Source: Opitutus sp. GAS368 (lineage in GTDB: Bacteria; Verrucomicrobiota; Verrucomicrobiia; Opitutales; Opitutaceae). Taken from it: a stretch of DNA of 58,336 bases. Shown here piece by piece: positions 1-8,606 of the stretch (the stretch's first letter is position 1; the number at the start of each line of letters is the position of its first letter). The position numbers and the translations under genes were made by a program. Where the stretch lies: the NCBI GenBank assembly GCA_945906965.1, contig CAMDRP010000009.1, forward strand, positions 1-58,336. The letters are read 5' to 3'. The notes below the pieces were generated by a model. It ran no database searches and was not told the DNA's origin. It saw only the letters and a list, made by a program, of their open reading frames with translations.

Positions 1-63
1 GCGGTGGCCGAGGGACTTGCGCGCTTGGAAAAAGCGGTGCGGGCGGATCTCGAGGCCGTTTAG
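1..63 (+). CDS. 3' end of a truncated gene (possibly an aminotransferase)
   Basis: An open frame enters from the left edge and stops at TAG 61-63, encoding 20 residues ending EKAVRADLEAV. The Ala/Leu/Glu-rich helical tail with a GLARL stretch resembles the C-terminus of class I/II aminotransferases, but this is too short to prove a family. It lies 45 nt upstream of the TPR gene and may share its transcript. Confidence 0.4.
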   Translation, partial: AVAEGLARLEKAVRADLEAV

Positions 64-108
64 CTCTAGCGTTGACGCGCTCGGCGCGGGGCGGCTGATT
101 CGAAAAGC

Positions 109-1500
109 ATGTCCGAAGTCGCCGTCACCTCACTCGACCCCCGCCAGCAAAAACTTATCGATAACGCGCGTATCGCCCTCGATCGCGGACAGCTTGATTA
201 CACGCTCGACGCGTGTGCGCAGGTGTTGAAAAGCGCGCCGGGGTGCTTGCCGGTGCGCCGGTTGCAACGCGCCGCGCAACTGCGCGAATTCCGCTCAAAA
301 AATAAATTCATGGCGAAGGCGTTTGGCGGTTTTTCCGGCGGTGGTATGATGTTTGGCGGCGGCAAAAAAGATCCGGCTAAGGCGCTTGAATCGGCTGAGG
401 CGATGCTCGCCAAAGATCCGACCAGCGTCGCGGCGTTGAAACTTTTGGCGGAAGCTGCGTCCGGCTTGGGCTTGCTCGAGACCGCGGCGTTTGCGCTTGA
501 TGCGGTGCGTGAGTTGGAGCCGGAAAATCGCGCCAACTTGCTCGTGCTCGGCGAGGCTTGGATCGCGGCGGGTAAACCGGCTGAAGCGGTCAAGACGGCT
601 GATGCATTGCTCAAGTTGAAACCGGCAGACGCGGAGGCTCAGACTTTGTTGCGCAAGGCTTCCGTCGCTCAGACGGTCACGAAGGGTAACTGGAATGCGC
701 AGGGAAGTTTCCGGGACAAGTTGCGCGACGAAGCGCAGTCGATTTCTCTCGAGCAAGCCGCCAAGGTCGTCACCGGCGGCGATATGGCGCAGCGTCTGGT
801 CGACGAGGCGCTCGCACGGGTCCAGGCCGAGCCGACGAATCTCAATCATCATCGCGCGGTCGCTCAGGCCTATCGGCAACTCGGACGCAGCGATGAGGTG
901 TTGGTGTGGGTGCGCAAGGCGCGGGCTTTGCCCGCGGGCGCGGCTGATCCCTCGTTGGAAAAGGAAGAGTCCGAATTGCAGACGGCGTTGCTTGATGTGC
1001 GCTTGAAAAGCGCGGAGGCAGCAGCGGCCGCGCAGCCTAGCGATGCGGCACTCGGGGCGGCGTTGGAGTCTACAAAGGCCGAATTGGCCGCGTGGCGGCT
1101 CAATGAAGCCAAGCGCACCGTCGAGCGTTACCCGAATGATTTTCCAGCGCGTTTGGTGCTCGGTGAATTATTGTTGGCGGTGGGGCAGGTCGATGCAGCG
1201 CTCGTGCAATTCCAGCAGGCGCAAAAAGGCCCGCAGGTGCGCGTGGCGGCGTTGATCGGTCTCGGTCGCGGCTTCAAGTCGAAGAAAATTTTGGATCTCG
1301 CCGTGCTGCAATTTACGACCGCGAAGGCGGAATTGCCTGCGATGGATGAAACCAAAAAATCGGTCGTCTATGAGCTCGCTTCGTGTTACGAGGCGATGGG
1401 TAAAGCCGAGGAAGCGATCGCTGAGTTTAAACTCATCTACGGCGAGGACATCGGTTACCGCGACGTCGGCGAAAAAATCACGGCGCACTACTCAAAATGA
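109..1500 (+). CDS. tetratricopeptide-repeat protein
   Basis: This 463-aa protein has repeated helical pairs with the TPR pattern (A-x3-A-x6-P, for example AEAMLAKDPTSVAALKLLAEA near residue 100 and LVLGELLLAVGQVDAALVQF near 350). A Gly/Met-rich linker (FGGFSGGGMMFGGG) at about residues 70-85 separates the first repeat from the rest. No signal peptide or membrane segment is visible, so it is probably a cytoplasmic protein-protein interaction scaffold. Its stop overlaps the start of the metallo-beta-lactamase-fold gene by 4 nt (ATGA), suggesting translational coupling. The partner and exact role cannot be read from the sequence. Confidence 0.85.
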   Translation: MSEVAVTSLDPRQQKLIDNARIALDRGQLDYTLDACAQVLKSAPGCLPVRRLQRAAQLREFRSKNKFMAKAFGGFSGGGMMFGGGKKDPAKALESAEAMLAKDPTSVAALKLLAEAASGLGLLETAAFALDAVRELEPENRANLLVLGEAWIAAGKPAEAVKTADALLKLKPADAEAQTLLRKASVAQTVTKGNWNAQGSFRDKLRDEAQSISLEQAAKVVTGGDMAQRLVDEALARVQAEPTNLNHHRAVAQAYRQLGRSDEVLVWVRKARALPAGAADPSLEKEESELQTALLDVRLKSAEAAAAAQPSDAALGAALESTKAELAAWRLNEAKRTVERYPNDFPARLVLGELLLAVGQVDAALVQFQQAQKGPQVRVAALIGLGRGFKSKKILDLAVLQFTTAKAELPAMDETKKSVVYELASCYEAMGKAEEAIAEFKLIYGEDIGYRDVGEKITAHYSK

Positions 1501-2567
1501 AACTTTCGTTGCGCCTGAGCTTGCTGGTGATTTCGACTTTCTGGGCTGCGGTCTCGGTCGCCTGTGCGGAGAATCTTTCTAAACGGGGTTTGGAGATTTA
1601 TTGGATCGATTCCGAGGGTGGTGGCTCGACGCTCATCCTTACGCCGGCGGGTGAATCCGTGTTGATCGACGCGGGGAATCCCGGCGGTCGTGATTCCGGC
1701 CGGATTATTGCGGCGGCGCGCGCGGCAGGCATCAAACAGATCGATCATTTAATCGTGACGCATTTTCACGGCGATCATTTTGGCGGCGCGGCGGAAGTCG
1801 CCCAAGCGCTGCCCATCGTTACAATTCACGATAAAGGAATCCCTGAGCGCGATCCGGATGGGCGTGCGGCGTCGAGTTTTCAGCTCCAGATTAAATCATA
1901 CCGTGAAATCGCGGCGAAGCGGGAGCGGGTTTTGCCTGGAACCGTGATCGCGTTACGCGGAGTGCCGGGCCAGCCGGTTCCGGTGTTGCGTTGCTTGGCG
2001 GTGAATCAGCAATTCCTTGCGGCCACGCCCGAGCAGCAAAAGAAAGCTTTGGTCAATGACGTGCCCGCGAAAGCGCTCGACGCGAGCGACAATGCAAACA
2101 GCACCGTCTGGCGCTTAGATTTTGGCGATTTTAGGTTTTTCGATGGCGGTGATCTGACTTGGAACATGGAGGCGAAGCTGGTCGCGCCGCATGACTTGGT
2201 CGGTAACGTCGATGTCTATCAAACGAGTCATCACGGCCTCGATGTGAGCAACCATCCGGCACTCGTTAAACAGCTCGCTCCGACCGTCGTCGTGATGAAC
2301 AACGGTGCGCGTAAAGGTGGCGAGGCCGGGACGTGGGCAACGTTGCGCGCGACGCCTTCGATCGCGGCGGTGTTTCAATTGCACCGCAACGTTCGCGTCG
2401 GGCCAGAGGGTAATACGACGCCAGAGCTGATTGCGAATCTCGATGAAGCTTGCGCTGGGAACCTTGTGCGTTTGGCAGTTGAGGCCGATGGCGCGAGTTA
2501 CACCGTGTCGATTCCGGCGACGGGCGTGATTCGGAAATTCGCCACGAACGCAAAGTCAGGGCACTGA
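1497..2567 (+). CDS. secreted metallo-beta-lactamase-fold hydrolase (ComEC C-terminal type)
   Basis: This 356-aa protein starts with a signal peptide (MKLSLRLSLLVISTFWAAVSVACA). The metal-binding motif THFHGDH lies at about residues 83-89, with GDLTWNMEAKL and the later SHHG motif near 240, as in MBL-fold proteins related to the ComEC C-terminal hydrolase domain. The family hydrolyses phosphodiester or similar bonds with a two-metal centre; the substrate here is unknown. The signal peptide places it in the periplasm or outside. Coupling to the upstream TPR gene suggests a shared process. Confidence 0.85.
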   Translation: MKLSLRLSLLVISTFWAAVSVACAENLSKRGLEIYWIDSEGGGSTLILTPAGESVLIDAGNPGGRDSGRIIAAARAAGIKQIDHLIVTHFHGDHFGGAAEVAQALPIVTIHDKGIPERDPDGRAASSFQLQIKSYREIAAKRERVLPGTVIALRGVPGQPVPVLRCLAVNQQFLAATPEQQKKALVNDVPAKALDASDNANSTVWRLDFGDFRFFDGGDLTWNMEAKLVAPHDLVGNVDVYQTSHHGLDVSNHPALVKQLAPTVVVMNNGARKGGEAGTWATLRATPSIAAVFQLHRNVRVGPEGNTTPELIANLDEACAGNLVRLAVEADGASYTVSIPATGVIRKFATNAKSGH

Positions 2568-2571
2568 TGCT

Positions 2572-3423
2572 TCAGGCGGTGCTGCGTCCGGCCACGATGA
2601 GCGCGAGGCCGAAGCAGGCGAAGCTGCAAGCGAGGCGGGTGAGGTCGGCTTGTTCTCCGAAGAAGAGTAATGAGCACGTGACCGTGAGCGGGACCTTCAG
2701 GTTGTTGAGCACGGCGAGCGTCCCGGTGCCGACACGACTGGCACCGAGATTCCAAAGAAAGAAGGCGACTCCGGATGCAATGGCGCCGAGATAGATCAGC
2801 GTGACAAGTTGCGAGGGCGTAAAATGGAGGGCGTTCCAATCGGTGGTGATCGTACTGACCAGCGCGGTGATGAGGAAGGCGCCAAGATAGGGCAGGGCGA
2901 AGAGGGCGGCGTCGCTGGTGTTGGCAGGGACTTGGGCGCGTTCGCGGCGCCAGGCGATTTGGCCTGCGGCAAAACAGAGATTGGAGAGTTGCACGAGCAA
3001 AAACCCGCGGAGCCAAGCGCTCCCGAGATCGCCGCCTTTGGCCACCATCACACCGGCCCCGGCAATGGCGAGGAGCGCGGCGAGGGTGTAGCGTGGTTGC
3101 CAGTGGCGGCAGGCGATGGCGTCAATCAGGACGAGATAGAGCGGCGTAGTGATCGTGAAAAGTCCGATCGCGTAGGCGGGCAGGTAAGTAAAGGCGCTCA
3201 GATACATCAGATACATCAGGCCAAATTGAACGGCCCCGATGATCGCTAGCCGGAGAACCGTCGCCCGGCGCAGTCCGCTTGGGCGGAAGAAAGGCAGGAA
3301 GACCACAAGCGCCAGAGCGAGACGAATGACGCTAACGGCCGTTGGATCGAGTCCGATGAGTCGGCCTTTGATGAGGCCGGGCGAAAAAGCCCAGATGAAT
3401 GAAACAAGAACGAGGTACGGCAT
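2572..3423 (-). CDS. EamA/DMT-family membrane transporter
   Basis: The 283-aa protein is almost wholly hydrophobic, with about ten membrane segments arranged as two EamA repeats (roughly residues 1-135 and 145-283). It opens with MPYLVLVSFIWAFSPGLIKG, the usual start of the drug/metabolite transporter superfamily. Such proteins export or exchange small metabolites; the substrate cannot be inferred. Its stop faces the end of the MBL-fold gene with only 4 nt between them, so the two genes converge. The next upstream gene on the same strand is the type III PKS, 147 nt away, so a role in exporting its product is possible but unproven. Confidence 0.85.
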   Translation of the reverse strand: MPYLVLVSFIWAFSPGLIKGRLIGLDPTAVSVIRLALALVVFLPFFRPSGLRRATVLRLAIIGAVQFGLMYLMYLSAFTYLPAYAIGLFTITTPLYLVLIDAIACRHWQPRYTLAALLAIAGAGVMVAKGGDLGSAWLRGFLLVQLSNLCFAAGQIAWRRERAQVPANTSDAALFALPYLGAFLITALVSTITTDWNALHFTPSQLVTLIYLGAIASGVAFFLWNLGASRVGTGTLAVLNNLKVPLTVTCSLLFFGEQADLTRLACSFACFGLALIVAGRSTA

Positions 3424-3570
3424 CGAACGGCGGGTAATAATAACGACAGAAGCTTATATGGGAAAAAGGTGCCAATAAGCGCAGGGATGAAGTGCGGGCT
3501 CAAAGATAAATTTAGACAAAAGCGCTCTGGATTTGGTTTGTTACCCCGATCTTCGCTTGGCCGTGGACAA

Positions 3571-4605
3571 TCAGGACCCGAGGCGGCAGGCGTGAGCGCT
3601 GAAGCCGGCGCCGAAACTTACGAGCCAGAAATCGCCGTTGGCGGCGTTGGGCTTTTCGTCGCGGAGTGTTTCCTCGAGTGCGAAGAGGACGGAAGGGCTG
3701 CTCATGTTGCCGTGGTCGCGGAGAACGCGGGCACTGGCGTCGAGGTTGTGTGGTGCGATCACCGGGGCCAGAGCCTCGAGTACGTCGCGTCCACCAGGGT
3801 GGGCGACGACTCGGCTAACAGGCCGTGGGCCGCGGGCAGACCAGAGTTCGTGCACGGCGGAAGCGGCGAGTTGAGGGACGGCGCGGTCGAGGAGGTTGCG
3901 AAGTTTACCATCGCGATGTTCGAAACGGAGTTTGTCGCGGTCGGAAGGGCGGTGGAGGGTTTGAAAATTGAAAGCACGGAGGCCGCTGGGCCCGGGTGTG
4001 CCGCGCCAGATCGTAGCCGCCGCGCCGTCGCCGAACAGGCACGCGCTGATAATGACCCCGGGATCATCATCGAGGTAGAAAACAGCCGAGCAGATTTCGA
4101 CCGCGATGCAGGCGACGGTGGCGTAGGGTTGCGCGGCGAGGACGTGGCTGGCGGCGCGTAAGGTGGGAATCGCGGCGCCACAACCGAGGCCGACGAGATC
4201 TTGGAGAAACGTGTCGGTGCGCAGGCCAAGGTGTTGGGCGACGTAACTGGTGAGGCCTGGGCAGAGATAGCCCGTGCAGGTGCAGATGAGAAGGGCGTCG
4301 AGGTCGCTGGCCTTGAGCTGGGCTTGGGCGAGGGCGGCGCTGAGCGCGCGGGCGGCGAGATCGGGGCCTTCGGTGCGGAAGATGGCGTTCAGTTCATCGG
4401 AGCTGCGGTCGAAAATTTTTTCGATGTCCGGCGCGGCGAAGTGACGAGTAGCGATGCCGTGGTCGCCGCGCAGGATGCTGTGGAGGATGAGGCGCGAGCG
4501 TTTATGGAGGCGCGTGCGGACGGCGGAATTTTCCACGATATCCCAGCATTGGCTTTGGGTGAATGTTGTCGGAGGGACCGCGGTTGTTAAGGCGTGGAGG
4601 AACAT
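3571..4605 (-). CDS. type III polyketide synthase (chalcone/stilbene synthase family)
   Basis: This 344-aa thiolase-fold homodimeric ketosynthase condenses malonyl-CoA units onto an acyl-CoA starter. The family triad is present: Cys142 in LVGLGCGAAIP, His269 in VAHPGG and Asn300 in DHGNMSSPS. The C-terminus has SFGAGFSAHA in place of the usual GFGPG loop. Length is a little short of the usual 350-400 aa. It is the last gene of a three-gene minus-strand operon with a flavoprotein (13 nt upstream) and a methyltransferase. Analogous PKS/methyltransferase/oxygenase sets make alkylresorcinols, alkylpyrones or derived quinones. The starter and product here are unknown. Confidence 0.92.
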   Translation of the reverse strand: MFLHALTTAVPPTTFTQSQCWDIVENSAVRTRLHKRSRLILHSILRGDHGIATRHFAAPDIEKIFDRSSDELNAIFRTEGPDLAARALSAALAQAQLKASDLDALLICTCTGYLCPGLTSYVAQHLGLRTDTFLQDLVGLGCGAAIPTLRAASHVLAAQPYATVACIAVEICSAVFYLDDDPGVIISACLFGDGAAATIWRGTPGPSGLRAFNFQTLHRPSDRDKLRFEHRDGKLRNLLDRAVPQLAASAVHELWSARGPRPVSRVVAHPGGRDVLEALAPVIAPHNLDASARVLRDHGNMSSPSVLFALEETLRDEKPNAANGDFWLVSFGAGFSAHACRLGS

Positions 4606-4618
4606 GGATGAAAAGACT

Positions 4619-5641
4619 TCAGTGGAGTAGCGTGTATAGAAGGCGAAGTGGAAGTAGGTGAGCGCGGGCTAGCGCGGAGACGAAGCGCTGGCGACTTGGG
4701 GCAAGGAGGAACGGTTGCAAGCTCCGCGCGAAGGTGAGCCGATGATGGAAACGTCGGCGTAGTGCGGAGTGGGTCTGGTTGCAAGTTGCGGTCCAAGATA
4801 CCTTGCCTCGAGCGTAGGCGACGACGTGTGGCAGGGCGGTCTCGGCGCTTTGGAAGGCTATGGCCATACCGTTGCCGGTGAAAGGGGGGATGAGTCCACC
4901 GGCGTCGCCGAGGCTGATCGTATCCGGTGCGGCAATGACGGGCTCATAGCTCAAAGCTGAGACCGCCGAAAACGAGCCGTTTTCAAAGGTGGCGCGGGCG
5001 ATGCGGTCGGCAAGCCGGGGCAGGCCGACGGCTTTTAAATAAGCGGCGAGTAAGGCCGGTCCGGGAGCGGCGAGATTACGGCGGCGAAAAAGGCCGCAAA
5101 CGTTGACGGCACCGGTTTCAACTTTGGCGAGACCGATATAAGCTTCGTGGCCGAGGTGAAGCTCGAGATCCTGCGCGAGACGGAGGTCGTGCACGTGAAG
5201 TTTGAGGCCTAGCCAAGGCGATTCGCTGCGGCTTCGGCCGTGCGCAAGGATGCGTCCGGGAAGTGGACCGGAGTCGTTGGCCCGGGTGGCTCGGTGCAGC
5301 TCACCACCGGCCGCGGTGAAGGCCTGGGCGAGGCGAGCGTCCAACGCATAGCGGCTGAGCCCGAGCGCGGGGGCTGGGAGACGTTGCTCACAGATGAGTT
5401 GTTCGCGGTAAAACCAAGCGACTTGCCGGTGTTGCAAGGCGTCCGCGAGCAGGGGCTTGAGGCCGAGGCTTTCGACGGTGACGGCAGAGAGCCCGGTCAT
5501 GAAATCTCCGCAGACTCGGTGTCGCGGATAATTTCCGGCTTCGATCACGCGCACGGCGATCCCACTATTTTGGAGAGCGAGACCAAGCGAGAGGCCAGCT
5601 AGGCCGCCTCCGATGATTTCGATCGGACGGGTCGAACTCAT
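4619..5641 (-). CDS. FAD-dependent oxidoreductase (geranylgeranyl-reductase-like) of the type III PKS operon
   Basis: The 340-aa protein begins at ATG 5641, which overlaps the methyltransferase stop (ATGA). A longer in-frame opening to 6007 would run backwards through the methyltransferase and is not used. The N-terminal FAD fold is clear (IEIIGGGLAGLSLGLAL), followed by the HRVCGDFMTG motif typical of the geranylgeranyl reductase/PHBH group, and SLGDAGGLIPPFTGNG binds the FAD phosphates near residue 265. It is likely an oxygenase or reductase tailoring the polyketide. This gene type recurs beside bacterial type III PKS genes. The reaction is inferred from context only. Confidence 0.87.
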   Translation of the reverse strand: MSSTRPIEIIGGGLAGLSLGLALQNSGIAVRVIEAGNYPRHRVCGDFMTGLSAVTVESLGLKPLLADALQHRQVAWFYREQLICEQRLPAPALGLSRYALDARLAQAFTAAGGELHRATRANDSGPLPGRILAHGRSRSESPWLGLKLHVHDLRLAQDLELHLGHEAYIGLAKVETGAVNVCGLFRRRNLAAPGPALLAAYLKAVGLPRLADRIARATFENGSFSAVSALSYEPVIAAPDTISLGDAGGLIPPFTGNGMAIAFQSAETALPHVVAYARGKVSWTATCNQTHSALRRRFHHRLTFARSLQPFLLAPSRQRFVSALARAHLLPLRLLYTLLH

Positions 5642-6285
5642 GGGCGGCGGCTGGCTATTAAACGGTAGGCACCGAAAATCGAAATTGAGACGCGGCAATC
5701 CCAGAGGGCGGGTTCTAGCCCAAGGGCGCGCGTGAGTTCGTCGCGGCGAAACCCCGCAGCGATGCTGACATGCGCATCGTGGCGGGTGACGTGATTGGCG
5801 CCGAGCAGCGGAGCAATGCAGGAGAATAATACTTGAAAGCAGCGATACCGCGCGGGCTCGCAGGCAATTATGAGGCGGGCGCTGTGGTTGAACTTGGCTC
5901 CGAGATCGGCGAGTTCGGTGGGCGAAAAATGGTGGAAGATGAGGTTGCCGATGACCACGGAGTATAAGGAGTAGTCGTTGAAGGTTAAGGCGTCGGCTTC
6001 GTGCCACGAGCGATCAGCCGGCCACGCCGCCGGAGGCGGGCAGCGATCCATCGCATCGACGTGGACTCCCTGCCGGAACAAGGCCTGTCCAAGTTCGCCT
6101 GTGCCGGCGCCTAGCTCAAGGACTCGGTCTCCTTGATCCATAATTCGAGGTAAGTTGCGAAGGAACCACCGGGTATTGCCCATGAGAAAATTGATACGGC
6201 GTAGATCGCGCCGACTATGGACCGCAGCGGGATCGGCGTGGGGCAATGCGTCAAGAAGCTCGGGCACAAGCTGGCGGGAAAGCAC
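5638..6285 (-). CDS. SAM-dependent class I methyltransferase of the type III PKS operon
   Basis: The 215-aa protein carries methyltransferase motif I (VLELGAGTGELG, about residues 57-68), an acidic end of strand 2 (VDAMDRC) and NLIFHHF as motif IV/V. The first part (RRINFLMGNTRWFLRNLP) is typical of the methyltransferases that accompany type III PKS genes. It is the first gene of the operon and is translationally coupled to the flavoprotein. It probably methylates the phenolic or pyrone product. The divergent dCMP deaminase starts 55 nt away, so both promoters lie in a very short region. Confidence 0.87.
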   Translation of the reverse strand: MLSRQLVPELLDALPHADPAAVHSRRDLRRINFLMGNTRWFLRNLPRIMDQGDRVLELGAGTGELGQALFRQGVHVDAMDRCPPPAAWPADRSWHEADALTFNDYSLYSVVIGNLIFHHFSPTELADLGAKFNHSARLIIACEPARYRCFQVLFSCIAPLLGANHVTRHDAHVSIAAGFRRDELTRALGLEPALWDCRVSISIFGAYRLIASRRP

Positions 6286-6339
6286 GAGGGTAATGTTGCG
6301 CGTTGCCTGCTGGCTGTCCAGTGTTCAGGGCTGTTTCCC

Positions 6340-6813
6340 ATGTCAAAGACCGTTCATCCCGTCGATCTGATCGCGCAAGCCGCGAAAGAATTCACACACC
6401 GTCCCTCGTGGGATGAGTATTTCATGGCGACGGCGGTGTTGATGTCCACGCGATCAAATTGTGAGCGATTGCATGTCGGCTGCGTGATTGTGACGGGCGG
6501 TGAACGTAAAAACCGACTCGTGGCGGCTGGTTATAATGGTTATCTGCCGGGCACCCCTCACGTTTCCCGCCTGCGTGAAGGCCACGAGCAGGCGACCGTC
6601 CACGCCGAGCAAAATGCGGTGGCTGATGCCGCTCGGCGCGGTAGCTCGGTCGAAGGCTGCGTGGCCTACGTGACCCATTTTCCGTGCATTAATTGCGCGA
6701 AAATTCTCGCGGCGGCCGGCATCGCGGAAGTGCGATATCGATCGGATTATCACAATGATCCTTTCGTGGCCCCATTGCTGCTGGATGCCGGCGTGGTGAT
6801 CCTCAAACTTTGA
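6340..6813 (+). CDS. deoxycytidylate (dCMP) deaminase
   Basis: This 157-aa zinc enzyme converts dCMP to dUMP for thymidylate synthesis. The zinc-binding HAE (residues 88-90) with the catalytic glutamate and the PCINC pair (Cys116, Cys119) are intact. I chose ATG 6340 because the protein then begins MSKTVHPVDLIAQAA, a natural start. The longer opening from 6217 would overlap the divergent methyltransferase gene. A cytidine deaminase-like protein of other specificity is possible, but length and GYNGYLPG fit the dCMP deaminase/ComEB group. Confidence 0.9.
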   Translation: MSKTVHPVDLIAQAAKEFTHRPSWDEYFMATAVLMSTRSNCERLHVGCVIVTGGERKNRLVAAGYNGYLPGTPHVSRLREGHEQATVHAEQNAVADAARRGSSVEGCVAYVTHFPCINCAKILAAAGIAEVRYRSDYHNDPFVAPLLLDAGVVILKL

Positions 6814-6842
6814 ATTTTAACTGCAAGACACACCGATTTTAA

Positions 6843-7397
6843 ATGTCTGCCCCACGCACAGAACGCGATGAGACGTTGGCCGGAGCGCTCTTGTTGGCGC
6901 ACCCTTCGTTGAAAGATTCGAATTTTCGACGCACCGTGATTCTCATGTCATCGCATAACGCCGACGGCGCGATGGGGGTCGTGTTAAACCGCCCGCTGGG
7001 CAAGCGGCTCGGTGAGTTGCAGGGCGATTTCGCGCTCGGGCCACTGGCCAGCGTGCCGCTCTGTAATGGCGGTCCCGTGGAGAAAAAACAATTGGTCCTC
7101 GTCGCTTGGGAGACGCAGGAAAACGGCTTTCGTTTGCACTTCGGCATCGAGCCTGAAAAGGCGACGCAATTGCGCGACGCGGAGGATGCCGCGCTGCGGG
7201 CCTTTGCCGGTTATGCGGGCTGGACGGCAGGCCAATTAGAAAACGAGTTGGAGCAAAACACGTGGGTGGTCGTCACCGCGCCGCCCGATTTGTTTGAATT
7301 GCCGCTCGATCATACGTTGTGGCGCGAACTGCTGGCGAGAGAAGGGGCGGAATGGCGCCTGCTCGCTCACGAACCCGAAGAAACAGGACAGAACTGA
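6843..7397 (+). CDS. YqgE/AlgH family protein
   Basis: The 184-aa protein has the conserved opening [21 protein letters not shown], then [12 protein letters not shown] and [14 protein letters not shown], the signature stretches of the YqgE/AlgH family. The biochemical role is not established; members are cytoplasmic, often near nucleotide or transcription genes. It starts 29 nt after the dCMP deaminase and may be co-transcribed with it. Confidence 0.9.
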   Translation: MSAPRTERDETLAGALLLAHPSLKDSNFRRTVILMSSHNADGAMGVVLNRPLGKRLGELQGDFALGPLASVPLCNGGPVEKKQLVLVAWETQENGFRLHFGIEPEKATQLRDAEDAALRAFAGYAGWTAGQLENELEQNTWVVVTAPPDLFELPLDHTLWRELLAREGAEWRLLAHEPEETGQN

Positions 7398-7476
7398 GGG
7401 TTTTAGCGCGCGTTTTTGGTCCAGTCGGACAATTCAGTTGACAGAGGCGAAATCGAAGACTTTTTTCATCCGTTTT

Positions 7477-7602
7477 ATGAAAGTTGTCTCCTCCATCAAA
7501 TCCGCCAAGAAGCGTCACCCGGCCTGTCAGGTCGTGCGTCGCAAAGGCAAAATCTACGTGATCAACAAAGTCGAGCCGCGTTACAAAGCGCGCCAAGGCT
7601 AA
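7477..7602 (+). CDS. rpmJ: 50S ribosomal protein bL36, zinc-free (C-) form
   Basis: This 41-aa basic protein begins [20 protein letters not shown] and ends EPRYKARQG, closely matching the alternative bL36 type (E. coli YkgO). It keeps only one cysteine, whereas the classical form has a CxxC...C..H zinc site, so it should fold without zinc. A good -35 hexamer (TTGACA, 7438-7443) lies upstream, although the -10 is weak. It is followed 19 nt later by the type B bL31 gene, and the pair probably forms one transcript ending at the terminator at about 7900. Confidence 0.92.
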   Translation: MKVVSSIKSAKKRHPACQVVRRKGKIYVINKVEPRYKARQG

Positions 7603-7621
7603 TTAACCCTTTTTTACCACT

Positions 7622-7876
7622 GTGAAAGCCGAAGGCCATCCCACGCTCAACGACGTCTGCTTCCTCGATATCGGAACGGGCAAACGTTTCCTGACGAAGT
7701 CCACGATGAAATCCGCCCGCAAGGAAAACATCGATGGTACCGAGTATTTCATCATCGTCCGCGACGTGACGATGGATTCTCATCCCGCCTACACCGGCGA
7801 GAAGCGCCTGGTCGACACCGCCGGTCGCGTCGAAAAATTCACGAACAAGTTCAAGCGCGTCGCCGCCAAGAAGTAA
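7622..7876 (+). CDS. rpmE2: 50S ribosomal protein bL31, type B (zinc-free)
   Basis: The 84-aa protein starts at GTG 7622 and has the bL31 hallmarks DSHPAYTG and VDTAGRVEKFTNKF. It lacks the cysteine ligands of the zinc-binding form, so it is type B. The long lysine-rich tail (KFKRVAAKK) is basic, as expected for an rRNA-binding protein. No convincing Shine-Dalgarno sequence precedes the GTG; coupling with rpmJ 19 nt upstream may help. A strong terminator follows. Confidence 0.9.
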   Translation: MKAEGHPTLNDVCFLDIGTGKRFLTKSTMKSARKENIDGTEYFIIVRDVTMDSHPAYTGEKRLVDTAGRVEKFTNKFKRVAAKK

Positions 7877-7896
7877 TTCGACTTGTTGCTCCTTTC

Positions 7897-7928
7897 AAAA
7901 GCCCTCCGATTTCGGAGGGCTTTTTTGT
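7897..7928 (+). terminator. rho-independent terminator of rpmJ-rpmE2
   Basis: A perfect GC-rich stem (GCCCTCCG 7901-7908 with CGGAGGGC 7913-7920) has a four-base loop and is followed by six T residues. It lies 21 nt after the bL31 stop codon. Confidence 0.92.
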
Positions 7929-7973
7929 TGCCCGCTTCCGTCGGGCGGGGCCTGTTAAAGTGCAATGGGGACC

Positions 7974-8606
7974 ATGAAAATCATCGCCTTCGACTGTGAT
8001 AGTACGCTGAGCGCGATTGAAGGCATCGACGAACTCGGTCGCAATCGGGGCCCGGCGGTGTTTATCCAAATCGAAGCGATGACCCACGACGCGATGAACG
8101 GCCGCCTGCCGGTGGAGGCGGTATTTGGTCGCCGTCTCGAGCTCATCCAACCCAGCCGCGCCGATGCCGAAGCGGTGGGGCGGCGCTATGTTGAAACCGT
8201 TGAGCCAACGGCGCAGGCCACAATCGCAGCGCTCAAATCACGCGGGTGGATGCCCGTGATTATCAGTGGTGGATTCCGTCCCTTGATGGGTTCCTTGGCC
8301 GAGCACCTCGGGATCGAGCGCGTCGAAGCGGTGGATATTTTCTTCCATGCCGATGGCACCTACAAGGGTTACGATACAAACTATCCGACGACGCGTTCGG
8401 GCGGTAAACCGGACATCGTCGCGGCTTTGAAACGTGAGTTTTCGCCGGCGCAATTTGTGATGGTGGGCGATGGGGCGAGTGATTTGGAGACAAAACCGGT
8501 GGTGGATCGCTTTGTGGGATTTGGTCGCTACACTCCGCGTGAGACCGTGCGCCAAGGGGCACATGATTTCATCTATTCGCTGGATGCGCTCCTTAAAATT
8601 TTATGA
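7974..8606 (+). CDS. HAD-family phosphoserine phosphatase-like protein (SerB-like)
   Basis: The 210-aa protein has the HAD motifs in order: FDCDST at residues 6-11 (nucleophile Asp7, acid/base Asp9), VIISGGF (motif II region) and MVGDGASDLE (motif IV). The arrangement and size match phosphoserine phosphatase, the last step of serine synthesis, but other HAD-IB phosphatases look similar. ATG 7974 is preferred because GGGG lies just upstream; ATG 7965 is also in frame. It overlaps the downstream antiporter gene by 4 nt. Confidence 0.82.
   Translation: MKIIAFDCDSTLSAIEGIDELGRNRGPAVFIQIEAMTHDAMNGRLPVEAVFGRRLELIQPSRADAEAVGRRYVETVEPTAQATIAALKSRGWMPVIISGGFRPLMGSLAEHLGIERVEAVDIFFHADGTYKGYDTNYPTTRSGGKPDIVAALKREFSPAQFVMVGDGASDLETKPVVDRFVGFGRYTPRETVRQGAHDFIYSLDALLKIL

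Noticed and set aside
4619-6007. A 462-aa version of the flavoprotein
   Set aside because: Its first 122 residues read the methyltransferase gene in another frame. The true start with the GxGxxG fold is at 5641.
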